From: Oscillospiraceae bacterium
Lineage (GTDB): Bacteria > Bacillota > Clostridia > Oscillospirales > Oscillospiraceae
Assembly: GCA_015067995.1 (NCBI GenBank)
Contig: SVLJ01000013.1
Location: 1 to 64,000, forward strand
DNA length: 64,000 nt
Direction: 5' to 3'
Shown: one piece after another, positions 25,978 to 33,902 of the stretch
How the letters are laid out: each line of letters begins with the position of its first letter
How positions within the stretch are numbered: the first letter of the stretch is position 1
The notes under the pieces: model-generated
What the model saw: the letters and a program-made list of their open reading frames with translations, nothing else
Told to the model about the DNA's origin: nothing
Databases searched by the model: none
Program-made: the position numbers and the translations under genes

Positions 25978-26742
25978 TTATATGGGGAGCTGTTCCTTTG
26001 CGGACTTCTTATCCTTACGGTACCAGGGTAGGTATGCCAGAGCGAACATAGCGGAGATCACCGCTGCCATGATGGCCAGGCGCAGGGCGAAATTGGCAGG
26101 CAGAATGTCCAGAACAGAGGGTGCTGCCTCAGGACGTGCCATGTAGAGGTAATTGGCACCGGGAATCATCTGGTTTACCTGATAGGCAACGACCGCCATC
26201 ACAACCAGCGCAGCCATGGATTTGAAGGCCGAGCGCACGGTGGGACGCATCCTGTGCACGAAAATCATGTAGAAAACAGACACATAGCCCAGTGTGTGCT
26301 CCAGCCAGAACTGGTAGTAACGGAATCGGGTGGGGCCGGTGTAAGTAAGAACGGTGGGGGTCAGCAGCGCAAACACCGTGCCGGAAAACAGCCAGAAATA
26401 CACAATATCAAAAAGCGTCTGACTCTTGCCGATAACCATGAAGCTGCAGAAAATCACCGACCAGGCGCATACGCCGATGGGCAGATTTTCCACAGGGCCG
26501 GGCTGCAGAGAGGGCATGCCCACCAGTCGCCAGTAATAGGACATGTCGCAAATGATGAGAGTAAACGCCAGAGCATAGCGGATTTTTTCTTCGTGTTTCC
26601 AGCTTTGGAGGGTGTCAGCCTTGCGATGGATCAGAACGATAACCGCCACCATTGCCAGAATGGGGAGCAAATGAGCCGGGGTAAGGAGGGAAAACTCCAC
26701 CGTGCTGCCGGCTCCGAAAAAGTATGCGAAGAATTTTGCCAT
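25978..26742 (-). CDS. YwaF/TIGR02206 family membrane protein
   Basis: The 254-residue protein has about seven hydrophobic segments. The spacing of PAHLLPILAM, a mid-protein PIGVCAWSV and the HTLGYVSVFYM segment fits the YwaF/TIGR02206 family of Firmicutes, function unknown. The start at 26742 (MAKFFAYFFG) has GTGGAG nine bases upstream; the frame is open further upstream. Single gene. Confidence 0.7.
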   Translation of the reverse strand: MAKFFAYFFGAGSTVEFSLLTPAHLLPILAMVAVIVLIHRKADTLQSWKHEEKIRYALAFTLIICDMSYYWRLVGMPSLQPGPVENLPIGVCAWSVIFCSFMVIGKSQTLFDIVYFWLFSGTVFALLTPTVLTYTGPTRFRYYQFWLEHTLGYVSVFYMIFVHRMRPTVRSAFKSMAALVVMAVVAYQVNQMIPGANYLYMARPEAAPSVLDILPANFALRLAIMAAVISAMFALAYLPWYRKDKKSAKEQLPI

Positions 26743-26840
26743 AGCTGAAGCTCCACTTCGTAAGAATGAGGGACACATGTTGTTCCAATATAGCATATAT
26801 AGAGCAACTACGCAAGATTCGACAACCTTCGACGCAGCAA

Positions 26841-26875
26841 AAATAAAAAGATCCCCGTCCAACGGACGGGGATCT
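26841..26875 (-). terminator. Intrinsic terminator of rpsF-ssb-rpsR
   Basis: The agatccccgtcc hairpin (26849-26875) is followed on the reverse strand by TTTTTATTTT, 12 bases after the rpsR stop. Confidence 0.92.
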
Positions 26876-26887
26876 CATTGTGCACGA

Positions 26888-27142
26888 TTAGTCGGTCACG
26901 TAGGGCAGCAGAGCGATCTGACGGGCGCGCTTGATGGCGCTGGTCAGCTGACGCTGATGCATGGCGCAGGTGCCGGTGGTGCGGCGGGGCAGGATCTTGG
27001 AACGCTCGGAGACGAAGCGGCGCAGCTTGGCGGCGTCCTTGTAATCGATCTGCTCGCACTTGTCAACGCAGAACTGGCAGACCTTACGACGCTTGCCGCG
27101 GTTCATGGGGCGAGCGGGTCTTGCTTCACGATCGAAAGCCAT
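26888..27142 (-). CDS. rpsR: Ribosomal protein S18
   Basis: The 84-residue basic protein has the S18 core [21 protein letters not shown] and C-terminal [16 protein letters not shown]. Cys22, Cys25 and Cys29 (CQFCVDKC) plus a later Cys-Ala-Met-His suggest the zinc-binding form of S18. AGGAGGACCC precedes the ATG. Last gene of the conserved rpsF-ssb-rpsR operon. Confidence 0.97.
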   Translation of the reverse strand: MAFDREARPARPMNRGKRRKVCQFCVDKCEQIDYKDAAKLRRFVSERSKILPRRTTGTCAMHQRQLTSAIKRARQIALLPYVTD

Positions 27143-27199
27143 GGAAGGGTCCTCCTTTTTACGAAATTGCAGCGCGGTTAGGCGCTCAAAGTATCAATA

Positions 27200-27655
27200 T
27201 CAGAACGGCAGTTCGCCGTCTTCCTCGCCGATTTCGGCGAATTCGGAATGACCGCCTGCGGGAGCAGCGTAGCCGCGGCCGGCAGGGGCACCGTAAGCAG
27301 GGGCGGGAGCGTAGCCGCCGTTATCGGCGGAGTCCCGTCTGGAGTCGCCGAAATACACATTGTCGGCGATGACCTCGGCAGTGCGGCGCTTGCCGCCGTC
27401 GCGGTCAGTCCAGTCACGGATCTGCAGCCGGCCTTCCACCACAGCCATGCGGCCCTTGGTGAAGTACTTGCTGACGAATTCCGCAGTAGCGCGCCATGCG
27501 ACGACGTCGATGAAATCCGTCTCCTTCTCGCCGTTCTGAGACTTGAAGTCACGATCCACGGCCAGAGAGAAGGAAGTCACGGCGGTGCCGCTCTGAGTGC
27601 GGCGCAGCTCGGGGTCACGGGTCAGACGACCCATCAGAAAGATCTTGTTGAGCAT
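27200..27655 (-). CDS. ssb: Single-stranded DNA-binding protein
   Basis: The 151-residue SSB has the OB-fold N-terminal half (MLNKIFLMGRLTRDPELR, FIDVVAWRATAEFV, KGRMAVVEGRLQ), a flexible Gly/Ala/Pro-rich linker, and the acidic protein-interaction tip EEDGELPF. Located between rpsF and rpsR as in most Firmicutes. Confidence 0.97.
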   Translation of the reverse strand: MLNKIFLMGRLTRDPELRRTQSGTAVTSFSLAVDRDFKSQNGEKETDFIDVVAWRATAEFVSKYFTKGRMAVVEGRLQIRDWTDRDGGKRRTAEVIADNVYFGDSRRDSADNGGYAPAPAYGAPAGRGYAAPAGGHSEFAEIGEEDGELPF

Positions 27656-27665
27656 TCGCTACTCC

Positions 27666-27962
27666 TTACTCGCCCTTGCAGACGATCAGGGAACGCATGA
27701 TGCCGTCGTTGATACGCAGCAGACGATCCAGCTCGCGGGGGAAAGCGTTGCCACTGGTGAAGTTCATCAGCACGTAGTAGCCGTCTTCCTTATCGTTGAT
27801 GGGATAAGCCAGCTTGCGGCTGCCCCACTCCTCAACGGAGACGTCAGTGCCATTCTGCTCAGCGAGAGTCTGGAACTTTGCCACCAGAGCGGCAATGCCC
27901 TCCTCACCCTGTGCAGGGTCGATGATGTAGACGACCTCGTAATTGGCGGTAACCTTAGCCAT
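27666..27962 (-). CDS. rpsF: Ribosomal protein S6
   Basis: The 98-residue protein starts MAKVTANYEVVYIIDP and has WGSRKLAYPINDKEDGYYVLMNF, typical of S6. The ATG at 27962 has AAGGAGGTG upstream; the frame is open further but this start matches family length. First gene of the S6-SSB-S18 operon, 10 bases before ssb. Confidence 0.96.
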   Translation of the reverse strand: MAKVTANYEVVYIIDPAQGEEGIAALVAKFQTLAEQNGTDVSVEEWGSRKLAYPINDKEDGYYVLMNFTSGNAFPRELDRLLRINDGIMRSLIVCKGE

Positions 27963-27987
27963 ATTTGCACCTCCTTTTGGACTAATG

Positions 27988-28009
27988 GCCCTCATTCTCA
28001 GATGAGGGC
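27988..28009 (-). promoter_or_regulatory. Hairpin in the rpsF mRNA leader
   Basis: Perfect 8-base arms (27988-27995, 28002-28009) with a 6-base loop lie 26 bases before the rpsF start. S6:S18 complexes autoregulate this operon through a leader structure in many bacteria; I do not see enough of the conserved bulge to assert that class. Confidence 0.4.
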
Positions 28010-28040
28010 AAGGATTTGCTCGCATAATGCAAGCCATATT

Positions 28041-28068
28041 ATTATATCGAAAATAGAGCGCTTGTCAA
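28041..28068 (-). promoter_or_regulatory. Sigma-A promoter of rpsF-ssb-rpsR
   Basis: Reverse-strand TTGACA (28063-28068) and TATAAT (28041-28046), both perfect consensus, with a 16-base spacer. Confidence 0.88.
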
Positions 28069-28147
28069 GGTGATTTTTTGCGTTTTTCTGATATTTTGAT
28101 GCAAAATTGCCCCTGTTTTCGGAAAAACAGGGGCAATGAAGTGAAAA

Positions 28148-28672
28148 TTAGGAGAAGTAACGTTTGAGCGGGGTGATTTTCGGGAGTCTGGCCAGCAAAA
28201 GACCGCCCAGAATATAGCAGGCTGCAAGTTCGCCCAGACCGATGGTGAAAGCATTCCAGACGAATGTTGACCAGAAGGCTGTGCTGAATGGAACGGTGGT
28301 CTGCAGGGCGATGACAGCGGGGATCATGAGAGCATTGCAGATCACCGGGGGGAGAGGAGCCAGCCACTTGCGGTGCGTTTGTCGGGTCCAGACAGCTGCC
28401 AGCAGGGTGGCCAGCGTGCCGAAGATGATATCCAGCGCACCGTAGGGACTCAGCAGATTGACAACCAGACAACCTACGGCAAGCCCCGGCACGGCTGCGG
28501 GAAAGAAGAAGGGGAGTACGCAGAGTGCCTCAGAGAAACGCATTTGGAAGGGGCCAAAGGTCAGGCCAAAGATGTTGGCAAAGTACCCGAGCACGGCGTA
28601 CAGGGCGGCGATTAATCCGGCGATGGCCATGTCACGGACGGAAAAAGACCGTGAGAAATTGTTTTTGGGCAT
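28148..28672 (-). CDS. queT: QueT family queuosine-precursor ECF transporter S component
   Basis: The 174-residue membrane protein has five to six hydrophobic segments and the QueT features VRDMAIAGLIAALYAVL, GPFQMRFSEALCVLPFF and SPYGALDIIFGTLATL. QueT proteins are the substrate-binding components of energy-coupling-factor importers for queuine precursors (preQ0/preQ1). GGAGG precedes the ATG. The upstream leader looks like a preQ1 riboswitch, supporting the substrate. Confidence 0.9.
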   Translation of the reverse strand: MPKNNFSRSFSVRDMAIAGLIAALYAVLGYFANIFGLTFGPFQMRFSEALCVLPFFFPAAVPGLAVGCLVVNLLSPYGALDIIFGTLATLLAAVWTRQTHRKWLAPLPPVICNALMIPAVIALQTTVPFSTAFWSTFVWNAFTIGLGELAACYILGGLLLARLPKITPLKRYFS

Positions 28673-28689
28673 GAAAAAACCTCCATTTT

Positions 28690-28769
28690 TTGTTTAGAGA
28701 ACGGCAGGGGAAACCCACCGAACGAACGCCTGCCGCAGCAGACGCTTGGACAGGGTGTGGAAACCTGTC
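28690..28769 (-). promoter_or_regulatory. Candidate preQ1 riboswitch (probably class III)
   Basis: The queT leader transcript begins with a GACAGG/CCTGTC stem (28749-28769) whose loop reads TTTCCACAC, giving the GGTTTCCACACCC pattern reminiscent of preQ1 aptamer loops. A second hairpin follows (CGGCAGG/CCTGCCG, 28702-28735), then an A-rich strand leading into the GGAGG ribosome binding site, which suggests translational control by pseudoknotting. PreQ1-III riboswitches are known mainly from Ruminococcaceae upstream of queT. Class assignment is from memory of that architecture, not from a model search. Confidence 0.6.
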
Positions 28770-28775
28770 GGGAGG

Positions 28776-28804
28776 ATTGTAGCACGGTCATCGCGGAAAT
28801 GCAA
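28776..28804 (-). promoter_or_regulatory. Promoter of queT leader
   Basis: Reverse-strand TTGCAT (28799-28804) and TACAAT (28776-28781) with a 17-base spacer; transcription would start near 28769, at the first base of the riboswitch stem. Confidence 0.7.
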
Positions 28805-28837
28805 GTAAAACCGGCGGACGCACTTGCGCCCGCCGGT
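28805..28837 (-). terminator. Intrinsic terminator of the HAD phosphatase gene
   Basis: Arms accggcgg and ccgccggt (28810-28837) followed on the reverse strand by TTTTAC. Confidence 0.75.
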
Positions 28838-28858
28838 TGCGTATTTGCGGTGGAGAAG

Positions 28859-29506
28859 TTATGACAAAATCAGTGCCAGAAGTTCCACTGCCGTATCCAC
28901 AATGTGCTCTGCACCGGCCTCTTCCAGTTCCTGCCGACCGCGGAATCCCCAGGAGACGCCGCAGGAAGCAATGCCGCTGTTACGGGCGGTTTCGATATCA
29001 ATACTGCTGTCACCAACATAGAGTGTGGTGGACCGTTCGGCATCCAAGGCCTCCATTACCAGTTTGACACCGGAGGGATCCGGTTTTCCGGGGAAGCCGT
29101 CGATCCGGCCGCGGACCACCTGAAACACACCGGGGAAATAGTGCTCGGCCAGCTTTTTACTGAATTCGTCACTTTTGTTGGAGCAGATGGCCATGCGGAT
29201 TCCCTTTTCCTGCAAGGTGCTCAGCAAGGCGGGAATTCCCGGATACGGAAGGGTCTTGTCTGCGTTGTGTTTTCCATAGTAGGCCAGGTACTCGGCGATG
29301 GCGTCATCCAGTGCCGGATCCTGAGCACCGGCGGGAGCAAGCTCCTGCAGCAGATTTCGCATACCGATCCCGACCATAATACGATAGGATTCGATGCTGC
29401 GCTGCGGCCAGCCCCGCTGTTGGCAGACATGATTGCCGGCATCCATCAGATCCGGCATGGTGTCCAGAAGCGTGCCGTCCAGATCGAATATCACCGTTTG
29501 AAACAT
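28859..29506 (-). CDS. HAD-superfamily phosphatase (phosphoglycolate phosphatase-like)
   Basis: The 215-residue protein has HAD motif I DLDGTLLDT (nucleophile and acid Asp), motif II Ser in CSNK, motif III Lys in GKPDP, and motif IV GDSSIDIETA, with a helical cap after motif I as in Gph/PpaX. The second of two close ATGs (29506) has AAGGAG at ideal spacing; the ATG at 29512 is too close. Substrate not determinable. Confidence 0.88.
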   Translation of the reverse strand: MFQTVIFDLDGTLLDTMPDLMDAGNHVCQQRGWPQRSIESYRIMVGIGMRNLLQELAPAGAQDPALDDAIAEYLAYYGKHNADKTLPYPGIPALLSTLQEKGIRMAICSNKSDEFSKKLAEHYFPGVFQVVRGRIDGFPGKPDPSGVKLVMEALDAERSTTLYVGDSSIDIETARNSGIASCGVSWGFRGRQELEEAGAEHIVDTAVELLALILS

Positions 29507-29535
29507 ACGCATACTCCTTGAGATGTTTTTCGGAA

Positions 29536-29564
29536 ATTATAGTATAGCTTTTTGGAAAACACAA
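29536..29564 (-). promoter_or_regulatory. Promoter of the HAD phosphatase gene
   Basis: Reverse-strand TTGTGT (29559-29564) and TATAAT (29536-29541) with a 17-base spacer. It is back-to-back with the promoter for the acyltransferase-like gene. Confidence 0.65.
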
Positions 29565-29571
29565 TACAAAC

Positions 29572-29600
29572 TTGACAAACAGAATGAAAAAGAGTAAATA
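29572..29600 (+). promoter_or_regulatory. Promoter of the C45 acyltransferase-like gene
   Basis: TTGACA (29572-29577) and TAAATA (29595-29600), 17-base spacer, 67 bases before the ATG at 29667. Confidence 0.7.
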
Positions 29601-29666
29601 TTGTTCATGTTGTTTTGTTCTGCTGACAAAATGGCGAAATTAATCTTTCGGAAAAAGGGTGGTTAT

Positions 29667-30758
29667 ATGAAAGCCTGCATTCCTTTTTTGGAAGCAGAGG
29701 GAACCAGCTATCAGATCGGACTGACCATTGGAACGGAAGCCGCAGTACAGGTACACAACTGTATTCGGTCGTATCGTGATCAGTTTGCTGCTGTTGCCGG
29801 ACTGGCGTGGGACGAGGCAAAACAGCTGGCACAGCAGTATCGGGCGGTGATTGCGCGATACAACCCGGATTATATAGATGAGATACAAGGCATTGCTGAC
29901 GGCGCTGGCGTGACATTTGATGACATTCTTCTGCTGAATTGCCGCAGCGAGGTTGTGCTGCGTGGGTTTGCCGATGCTATTCCGGATGGCTGTACGGCTA
30001 TGGCCGCAACGCCTTCCAAAACCGACGGCCGCAGTACCCTGATCGGTCAGAACTGGGATTGGAAGATGTCGCAGCGTGAGTCCATGATTCTGGTTAAGAT
30101 CCGGCAGACAGCTTCCGGCCGTCCGGATCTGCTGCTGCTGACAGAGGCTGGTATCATCGGTAAATACGGCATGAATTCCGCAGGACTGGGGTTCTGCTTC
30201 AATGCGCTGGCAACGGATGATTTTCCGGAAGGCGCTCTGCCCTTGCATATTGCCTGCCGCGGAGCCATGGATTCCCGGAATCTTACAGAGGCGATCAGCA
30301 AAGTGGGCGGCCAGCAGTTGGGCTGCGCGGTGAATTTCCTGTTTGCCAGCCGGGATGGAATTGCCGTGGATGTGGAAGTGTCCAATGATGATTTCGATGT
30401 GCTGTATCCGCAGGACGGCATCCTGGTTCATGCCAATCATTTCCGCAGTCTGCGGTTGCCGCGTTATCCTTTCCGGGATACCGCCAAGAAAAAATGGCCG
30501 GATACCTTTATCCGCTGCGGCCGTGCAGAGGAACTGATTCGCTCTGTGAAAGGCGGTGTTACGGTTCGGGACTTCATGCGTGTTTTTGCAGACCATGCGG
30601 ATTATCCCGCATCCATCTGCCACCATGAAGATCCCGCGGCGCCTGCTTATGCACGGGTAGGCACAGTGATGTCCTTTGTAATGGATCTGGAACGGATGGA
30701 AATGCATCTGTGCATGGGTGCGCCCTGTGAGCAGCCGTTTGAGCGGTATGTGTTCTGA
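29667..30758 (+). CDS. C45 family autoproteolytic acyltransferase/hydrolase
   Basis: The 363-residue protein resembles acyl-CoA:6-aminopenicillanate acyltransferase (Ntn hydrolase, peptidase family C45). Recognisable parts are the N-terminal helical segment (YIDEIQGIADGAG), the self-cleavage site PDGCTA with predicted nucleophile Cys109 after Gly108, GQNWDW about 25 residues later, and EAGIIGKYGMNSAGLG. Bacterial members hydrolyse acyl amides of unknown nature; a penicillin role is not implied. The ATG at 29667 follows AAGGGTGG; the open frame upstream to 29601 is not used. Monocistronic with its own promoter and terminator. Confidence 0.82.
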   Translation: MKACIPFLEAEGTSYQIGLTIGTEAAVQVHNCIRSYRDQFAAVAGLAWDEAKQLAQQYRAVIARYNPDYIDEIQGIADGAGVTFDDILLLNCRSEVVLRGFADAIPDGCTAMAATPSKTDGRSTLIGQNWDWKMSQRESMILVKIRQTASGRPDLLLLTEAGIIGKYGMNSAGLGFCFNALATDDFPEGALPLHIACRGAMDSRNLTEAISKVGGQQLGCAVNFLFASRDGIAVDVEVSNDDFDVLYPQDGILVHANHFRSLRLPRYPFRDTAKKKWPDTFIRCGRAEELIRSVKGGVTVRDFMRVFADHADYPASICHHEDPAAPAYARVGTVMSFVMDLERMEMHLCMGAPCEQPFERYVF

Positions 30759-30783
30759 CCGGCACGGAAAAATCAAAAGAGAA

Positions 30784-30818
30784 AGGCGGCTGCCCCGTAC
30801 GGGCAGCCGCCTGTTTTT
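30784..30818 (+). terminator. Intrinsic terminator
   Basis: A GC-rich 12-base hairpin (aggcggctgccc type) followed by GTTTTTAT, between convergent genes. Confidence 0.88.
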
Positions 30819-30825
30819 ATGCGAT

Positions 30826-31602
30826 TCAGGAAACCGTAATGGTGCGAATCTCCATTTCCTGCAGACGCTGCAGATCCTGCAGCGGCGCTTTCCGGCTGGT
30901 TACGATGGTGTTGACCTGCTGCGTCGGGCAGAGGAGAACGCCGGCTTCCGTGGAAAACTTGGAATGATCCAGCAAGGCGATGACGGTGCTGCTGCGCTGA
31001 ATCACAGCACGCTTCAGAATGGCGGACTCCATGGAATGCTCACGCAGTCCACCGGAGGGAGAAAAACCGTCGGGAGAGAGAATGCAGATATCAATGTCCG
31101 GAGCCAGAGCCAGACATTCAGCAGCCATAATGCCGGAGATAGAAAACCGGCCGGGGTTGATATACCCTCCCAGACAATAAACCTGCAGCGTTTCGTTGGT
31201 GGAAAGAACGGCTGCGGCGCGGAGGGAGTTGGTCAGTACCGTGTTGTGCCCACGGCTCGCCAGCAGCTTTGCCACCTCAAAGGCGCTGGTACTGGTGTCG
31301 ATAAACACGGTGCAGTTTTTTGGAATCAGATCGATGACTTCTGCGGCAAGGGAACGCTTTTCCCCAGCGTTTTTGCACCGGCGGATGTCCCAGCGGAGGG
31401 GTGAGTTTTCTTCCCCTTCGGAAGTGCCCGCAAGAACGGCACCACCGTATACACGGCGGATCAATCCCTCCTGTTCCAGCCGATCAAGGTAGCGGCGGAG
31501 GGTTGCCAGAGAAATATTGAGCCGCTGGCAGAGTTCCAGATTGTTGATCTGCTTTTCGTCCGTCAGAATCTTCTGAATTTCCGCCATTCTGTTCTGCTTC
31601 AT
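30826..31602 (-). CDS. DeoR-family transcriptional regulator
   Basis: The 258-residue repressor has an N-terminal DeoR winged helix (NRMAEIQKIL, ATLRRYLDRLEQEGLIRRVYGGA) and a C-terminal sugar-phosphate sensor domain (IDTSTSAFEVAKLL, VLTNSLRAA, CLGGYINP). DeoR proteins usually respond to phosphorylated sugars or nucleoside-derived sugar phosphates. It is the last gene of the nucleoside catabolic operon and probably its regulator. Confidence 0.9.
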   Translation of the reverse strand: MKQNRMAEIQKILTDEKQINNLELCQRLNISLATLRRYLDRLEQEGLIRRVYGGAVLAGTSEGEENSPLRWDIRRCKNAGEKRSLAAEVIDLIPKNCTVFIDTSTSAFEVAKLLASRGHNTVLTNSLRAAAVLSTNETLQVYCLGGYINPGRFSISGIMAAECLALAPDIDICILSPDGFSPSGGLREHSMESAILKRAVIQRSSTVIALLDHSKFSTEAGVLLCPTQQVNTIVTSRKAPLQDLQRLQEMEIRTITVS

Positions 31603-31643
31603 ACGCTGACTCCCTTTTTGATGATGGCACCGTTCCCGGCGTA

Positions 31644-32624
31644 TTACAGCGGCTGTACGGCCAGCAATGCCTGCTTGATTTCCTCATCGGCAAAGGAGGC
31701 TTCGATGGCGTAGTTGTTCATGCGGATGATATCCTCGTCATGAAAGCCCATTTTCCGGCACAACTCGTATTCAAAGTCCAGAGAGGTGTCCAGCACGGTG
31801 AGGTTGTCGGTGTTCACCGTGACCCGTGCGCCTTTTTGATACAGCACATACAGGGGATGGGTGCTGTCGCCGGTGAGGCCGTAGTCGTAGGAAAGGCTGC
31901 TGTCGGGGCACATTTCCAGCGTGACGCCCTTTTGAATTACGGCTTCTGTCAGCTCCGGCAGCAGTGCCGCCTGATAGCCGTGACCGATGCGGGTGGTGCC
32001 GTAGGCCAGCGCATCCCCCACGGTAAACTCGCTGTGGGTGGTGGCGGGAATGCTCAGTTCCCGTGCCAGAGCGAACAGATCGGCGTATTCCGGCATCCGT
32101 TCCTCATAGCCTGCCAGATCCACACCGCACACGCCCTGTCCCAGATATTTTTTGGCAAGACGCACTGTTTCCAGATTTTCCCCGTGGTTGGCAGCAGGGT
32201 CACAGTGGTTCATGGCGCAGAGGATCAGTCCGGCCTTCAGGGTTTTGCAGGCAGCCAGTCCCTGCTGCAGACCTTCGATGGCAGCCAGAACGGCGTCCTC
32301 CTGGGTCATGCCGCCCTCCAGATGGTACTGGGGGGCAAACCGCAGCTCCGCATAGATGAGGCCGTCGGACTCCAACTGTTCCACCAGCTCGCGGGTGATG
32401 CGGGTGAGTCCCTCCGCTGTCTGCATCACCCGCAGAGGCGGCTGGAAGGTGAGGAAATCCGGGTCAAACTCCCCGGCGGGAATGGTCATGGACTGCCGGA
32501 TCTCCTCCAGCGTCCGGTGACATTCCGGCTCAATATGATGTCTTCGCGCCAGCTCATACACGGTTTCCGGTCTTGCAGAGCCGTCAATGTGGAGATGCAG
32601 GTCGATTTTGTTGCGGATGTTCAT
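31644..32624 (-). CDS. add: Adenosine deaminase-like amidohydrolase with altered active site
   Basis: The 326-residue protein is an adenosine/AMP deaminase-type TIM barrel: HLH at 10-12 in KIDLHLHIDGS, GVDLAGYE, metal His197, RIGHGY with His215, and VNTDN with Asp273. Two departures from classic ADA are visible: the HAGE motif bearing catalytic Glu reads HSEF (Glu only two residues after His197), and the NTDD pair reads NTDN. Classic ADA converts adenosine to inosine; the changes leave substrate and activity uncertain. It sits 41 bases upstream of the DeoR gene in the same operon. Confidence 0.8.
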   Translation of the reverse strand: MNIRNKIDLHLHIDGSARPETVYELARRHHIEPECHRTLEEIRQSMTIPAGEFDPDFLTFQPPLRVMQTAEGLTRITRELVEQLESDGLIYAELRFAPQYHLEGGMTQEDAVLAAIEGLQQGLAACKTLKAGLILCAMNHCDPAANHGENLETVRLAKKYLGQGVCGVDLAGYEERMPEYADLFALARELSIPATTHSEFTVGDALAYGTTRIGHGYQAALLPELTEAVIQKGVTLEMCPDSSLSYDYGLTGDSTHPLYVLYQKGARVTVNTDNLTVLDTSLDFEYELCRKMGFHDEDIIRMNNYAIEASFADEEIKQALLAVQPL

Positions 32625-32642
32625 AAGCAGATACCCCGTTGG

Positions 32643-33302
32643 TCAGTTGAACTCGCCACCCTGTTCAAACCAGTCATCATAGGAGCGGATCCAGTATTCG
32701 GAGAGAGAACGGATCTCTTCCTGAACGGCGGCGGAATCTTCGTCGTATACGGCAGTCACCCGGAAGCCGGCACCGCTGGCGGTGCGGATGGCGTGGAGGG
32801 AATCCTCGAACACCATGCAGTGCTGCTTGTCACAGCGCAGGCGGGTGAGACACTTTTCGTAGATTTTGGGACTGGTTTTGCTGGCACCGGCCTCGGCACA
32901 GGTCATGATGCCCTTGAAATACCGGGCGAGATCCGTGCGGCGAAGGGCGGCTTCTGCCAGAGGACGGTCTGTGGCAGTAGCCACATACATGGTGACGCCG
33001 CTCATTTTCAGCAGAGACAGCAGCTTGTCCACGCCTGCCTTGGCAGGGGCATGGAGCAGGTATTCCTGACGGATCATGTCCGTCATATCCTGTACGATTT
33101 CTGCCTCCGTGCGGGGGATCTGATAGTGGCTGCGGAAATATACCGCAGTATCCTCCATGGTCAGCGGCTGCAGGAGACTGCGCAGGTCTGCTTCCGGCTC
33201 CTTGCCGTGGCTGCGGAGGTAGCGGGCACCCAGATCCCGCCAGATATAATTGGAGTCCAGCAGGACGCCGTCCATGTCAAAGATGGCTCCCAGAAGCCGC
33301 AT
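32643..33302 (-). CDS. HAD-superfamily phosphatase (beta-phosphoglucomutase/5'-nucleotidase-like)
   Basis: The 219-residue protein has motif I FDMDGVLLDS, motif II TATD, a Lys in ASKTSP and the acidic motif IV FEDSLHAIRTA. In this operon a nucleotidase or sugar-phosphate phosphatase role is plausible, for example 5'-dephosphorylation before phosphorolysis, but not shown. AAGGAGGAA precedes the ATG. Confidence 0.85.
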   Translation of the reverse strand: MRLLGAIFDMDGVLLDSNYIWRDLGARYLRSHGKEPEADLRSLLQPLTMEDTAVYFRSHYQIPRTEAEIVQDMTDMIRQEYLLHAPAKAGVDKLLSLLKMSGVTMYVATATDRPLAEAALRRTDLARYFKGIMTCAEAGASKTSPKIYEKCLTRLRCDKQHCMVFEDSLHAIRTASGAGFRVTAVYDEDSAAVQEEIRSLSEYWIRSYDDWFEQGGEFN

Positions 33303-33314
33303 GGAAATTCCTCC

Positions 33315-33902
33315 TTAAAGTGAAGCTGCCAGTGCGGCGGCTTCGCCGCAGGCCTTCTGCAGTGCGCCCTGCCCGTCAAAGCCATCAACATCCAGACCAT
33401 CGGCGGCAATGCAGGCAAACTGCGGAATGCCGTAGAACTTCTGAATGGCTTTCAGATAGGGCGTGGCCTGTTCCAGTTCCGGCGCGTCGGCGTAGAAGCC
33501 GCCACGGGTGGTGAGAAATACCAGCTGTTTTGCCCGGCACATGCCCTCCAGACCGTTTTCGCCGCCGCGGAAGGTGATGCCGTCCACAGCTGTGTTTTCA
33601 ATATAGATCTTCAGCAGGGAAGGGAAGCTCATGTCCCAGAAGGGGGCGGCCATGACAATGAGATCTGCCTCGGCGATCTGGTAGGCATAGCGGAATCGGG
33701 GGTGGCTGCGGTCACCGGCAGTGAGCAGCTCCTGACGACCGTGGAAAAAGTCGCCGGTGAGAGGCTGCATTCCCTCCTGCATCAGGTTGAGATGGGTGAC
33801 GGCGTATTCCTCCGGCAGAGAGGCCAGAAATGCCTCCGCCAGCCGGGCGGTGCGGGATTCTCTGCCGCGGATGCAGCAGTCAACATACAGTGCTTTTTTC
33901 AT
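33315..33902 (-). CDS. NAD(P)H-dependent flavodoxin-like oxidoreductase (AzoR/NQO type)
   Basis: The 195-residue flavodoxin-fold enzyme starts MKKALYVDCCIRGRESRTARL, has APFWDMSFPSLLKIYIEN (the quinone-oxidoreductase flavin motif with canonical P-x-W-N-F replaced by P-F-W-D-M), and FLTTRGGFY. AzoR/NQO1-type enzymes reduce quinones or azo compounds with FMN. Its start overlaps the preceding phosphorylase stop by 4 bases, so it is coupled within the operon, although its metabolic link is unclear. Confidence 0.83.
   Translation of the reverse strand: MKKALYVDCCIRGRESRTARLAEAFLASLPEEYAVTHLNLMQEGMQPLTGDFFHGRQELLTAGDRSHPRFRYAYQIAEADLIVMAAPFWDMSFPSLLKIYIENTAVDGITFRGGENGLEGMCRAKQLVFLTTRGGFYADAPELEQATPYLKAIQKFYGIPQFACIAADGLDVDGFDGQGALQKACGEAAALAASL

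Noticed and set aside
31740-33323. A 527-codon forward frame antisense to add and the HAD phosphatase
   Set aside because: Both reverse-strand genes have complete catalytic motifs and ribosome binding sites; the forward frame has none.
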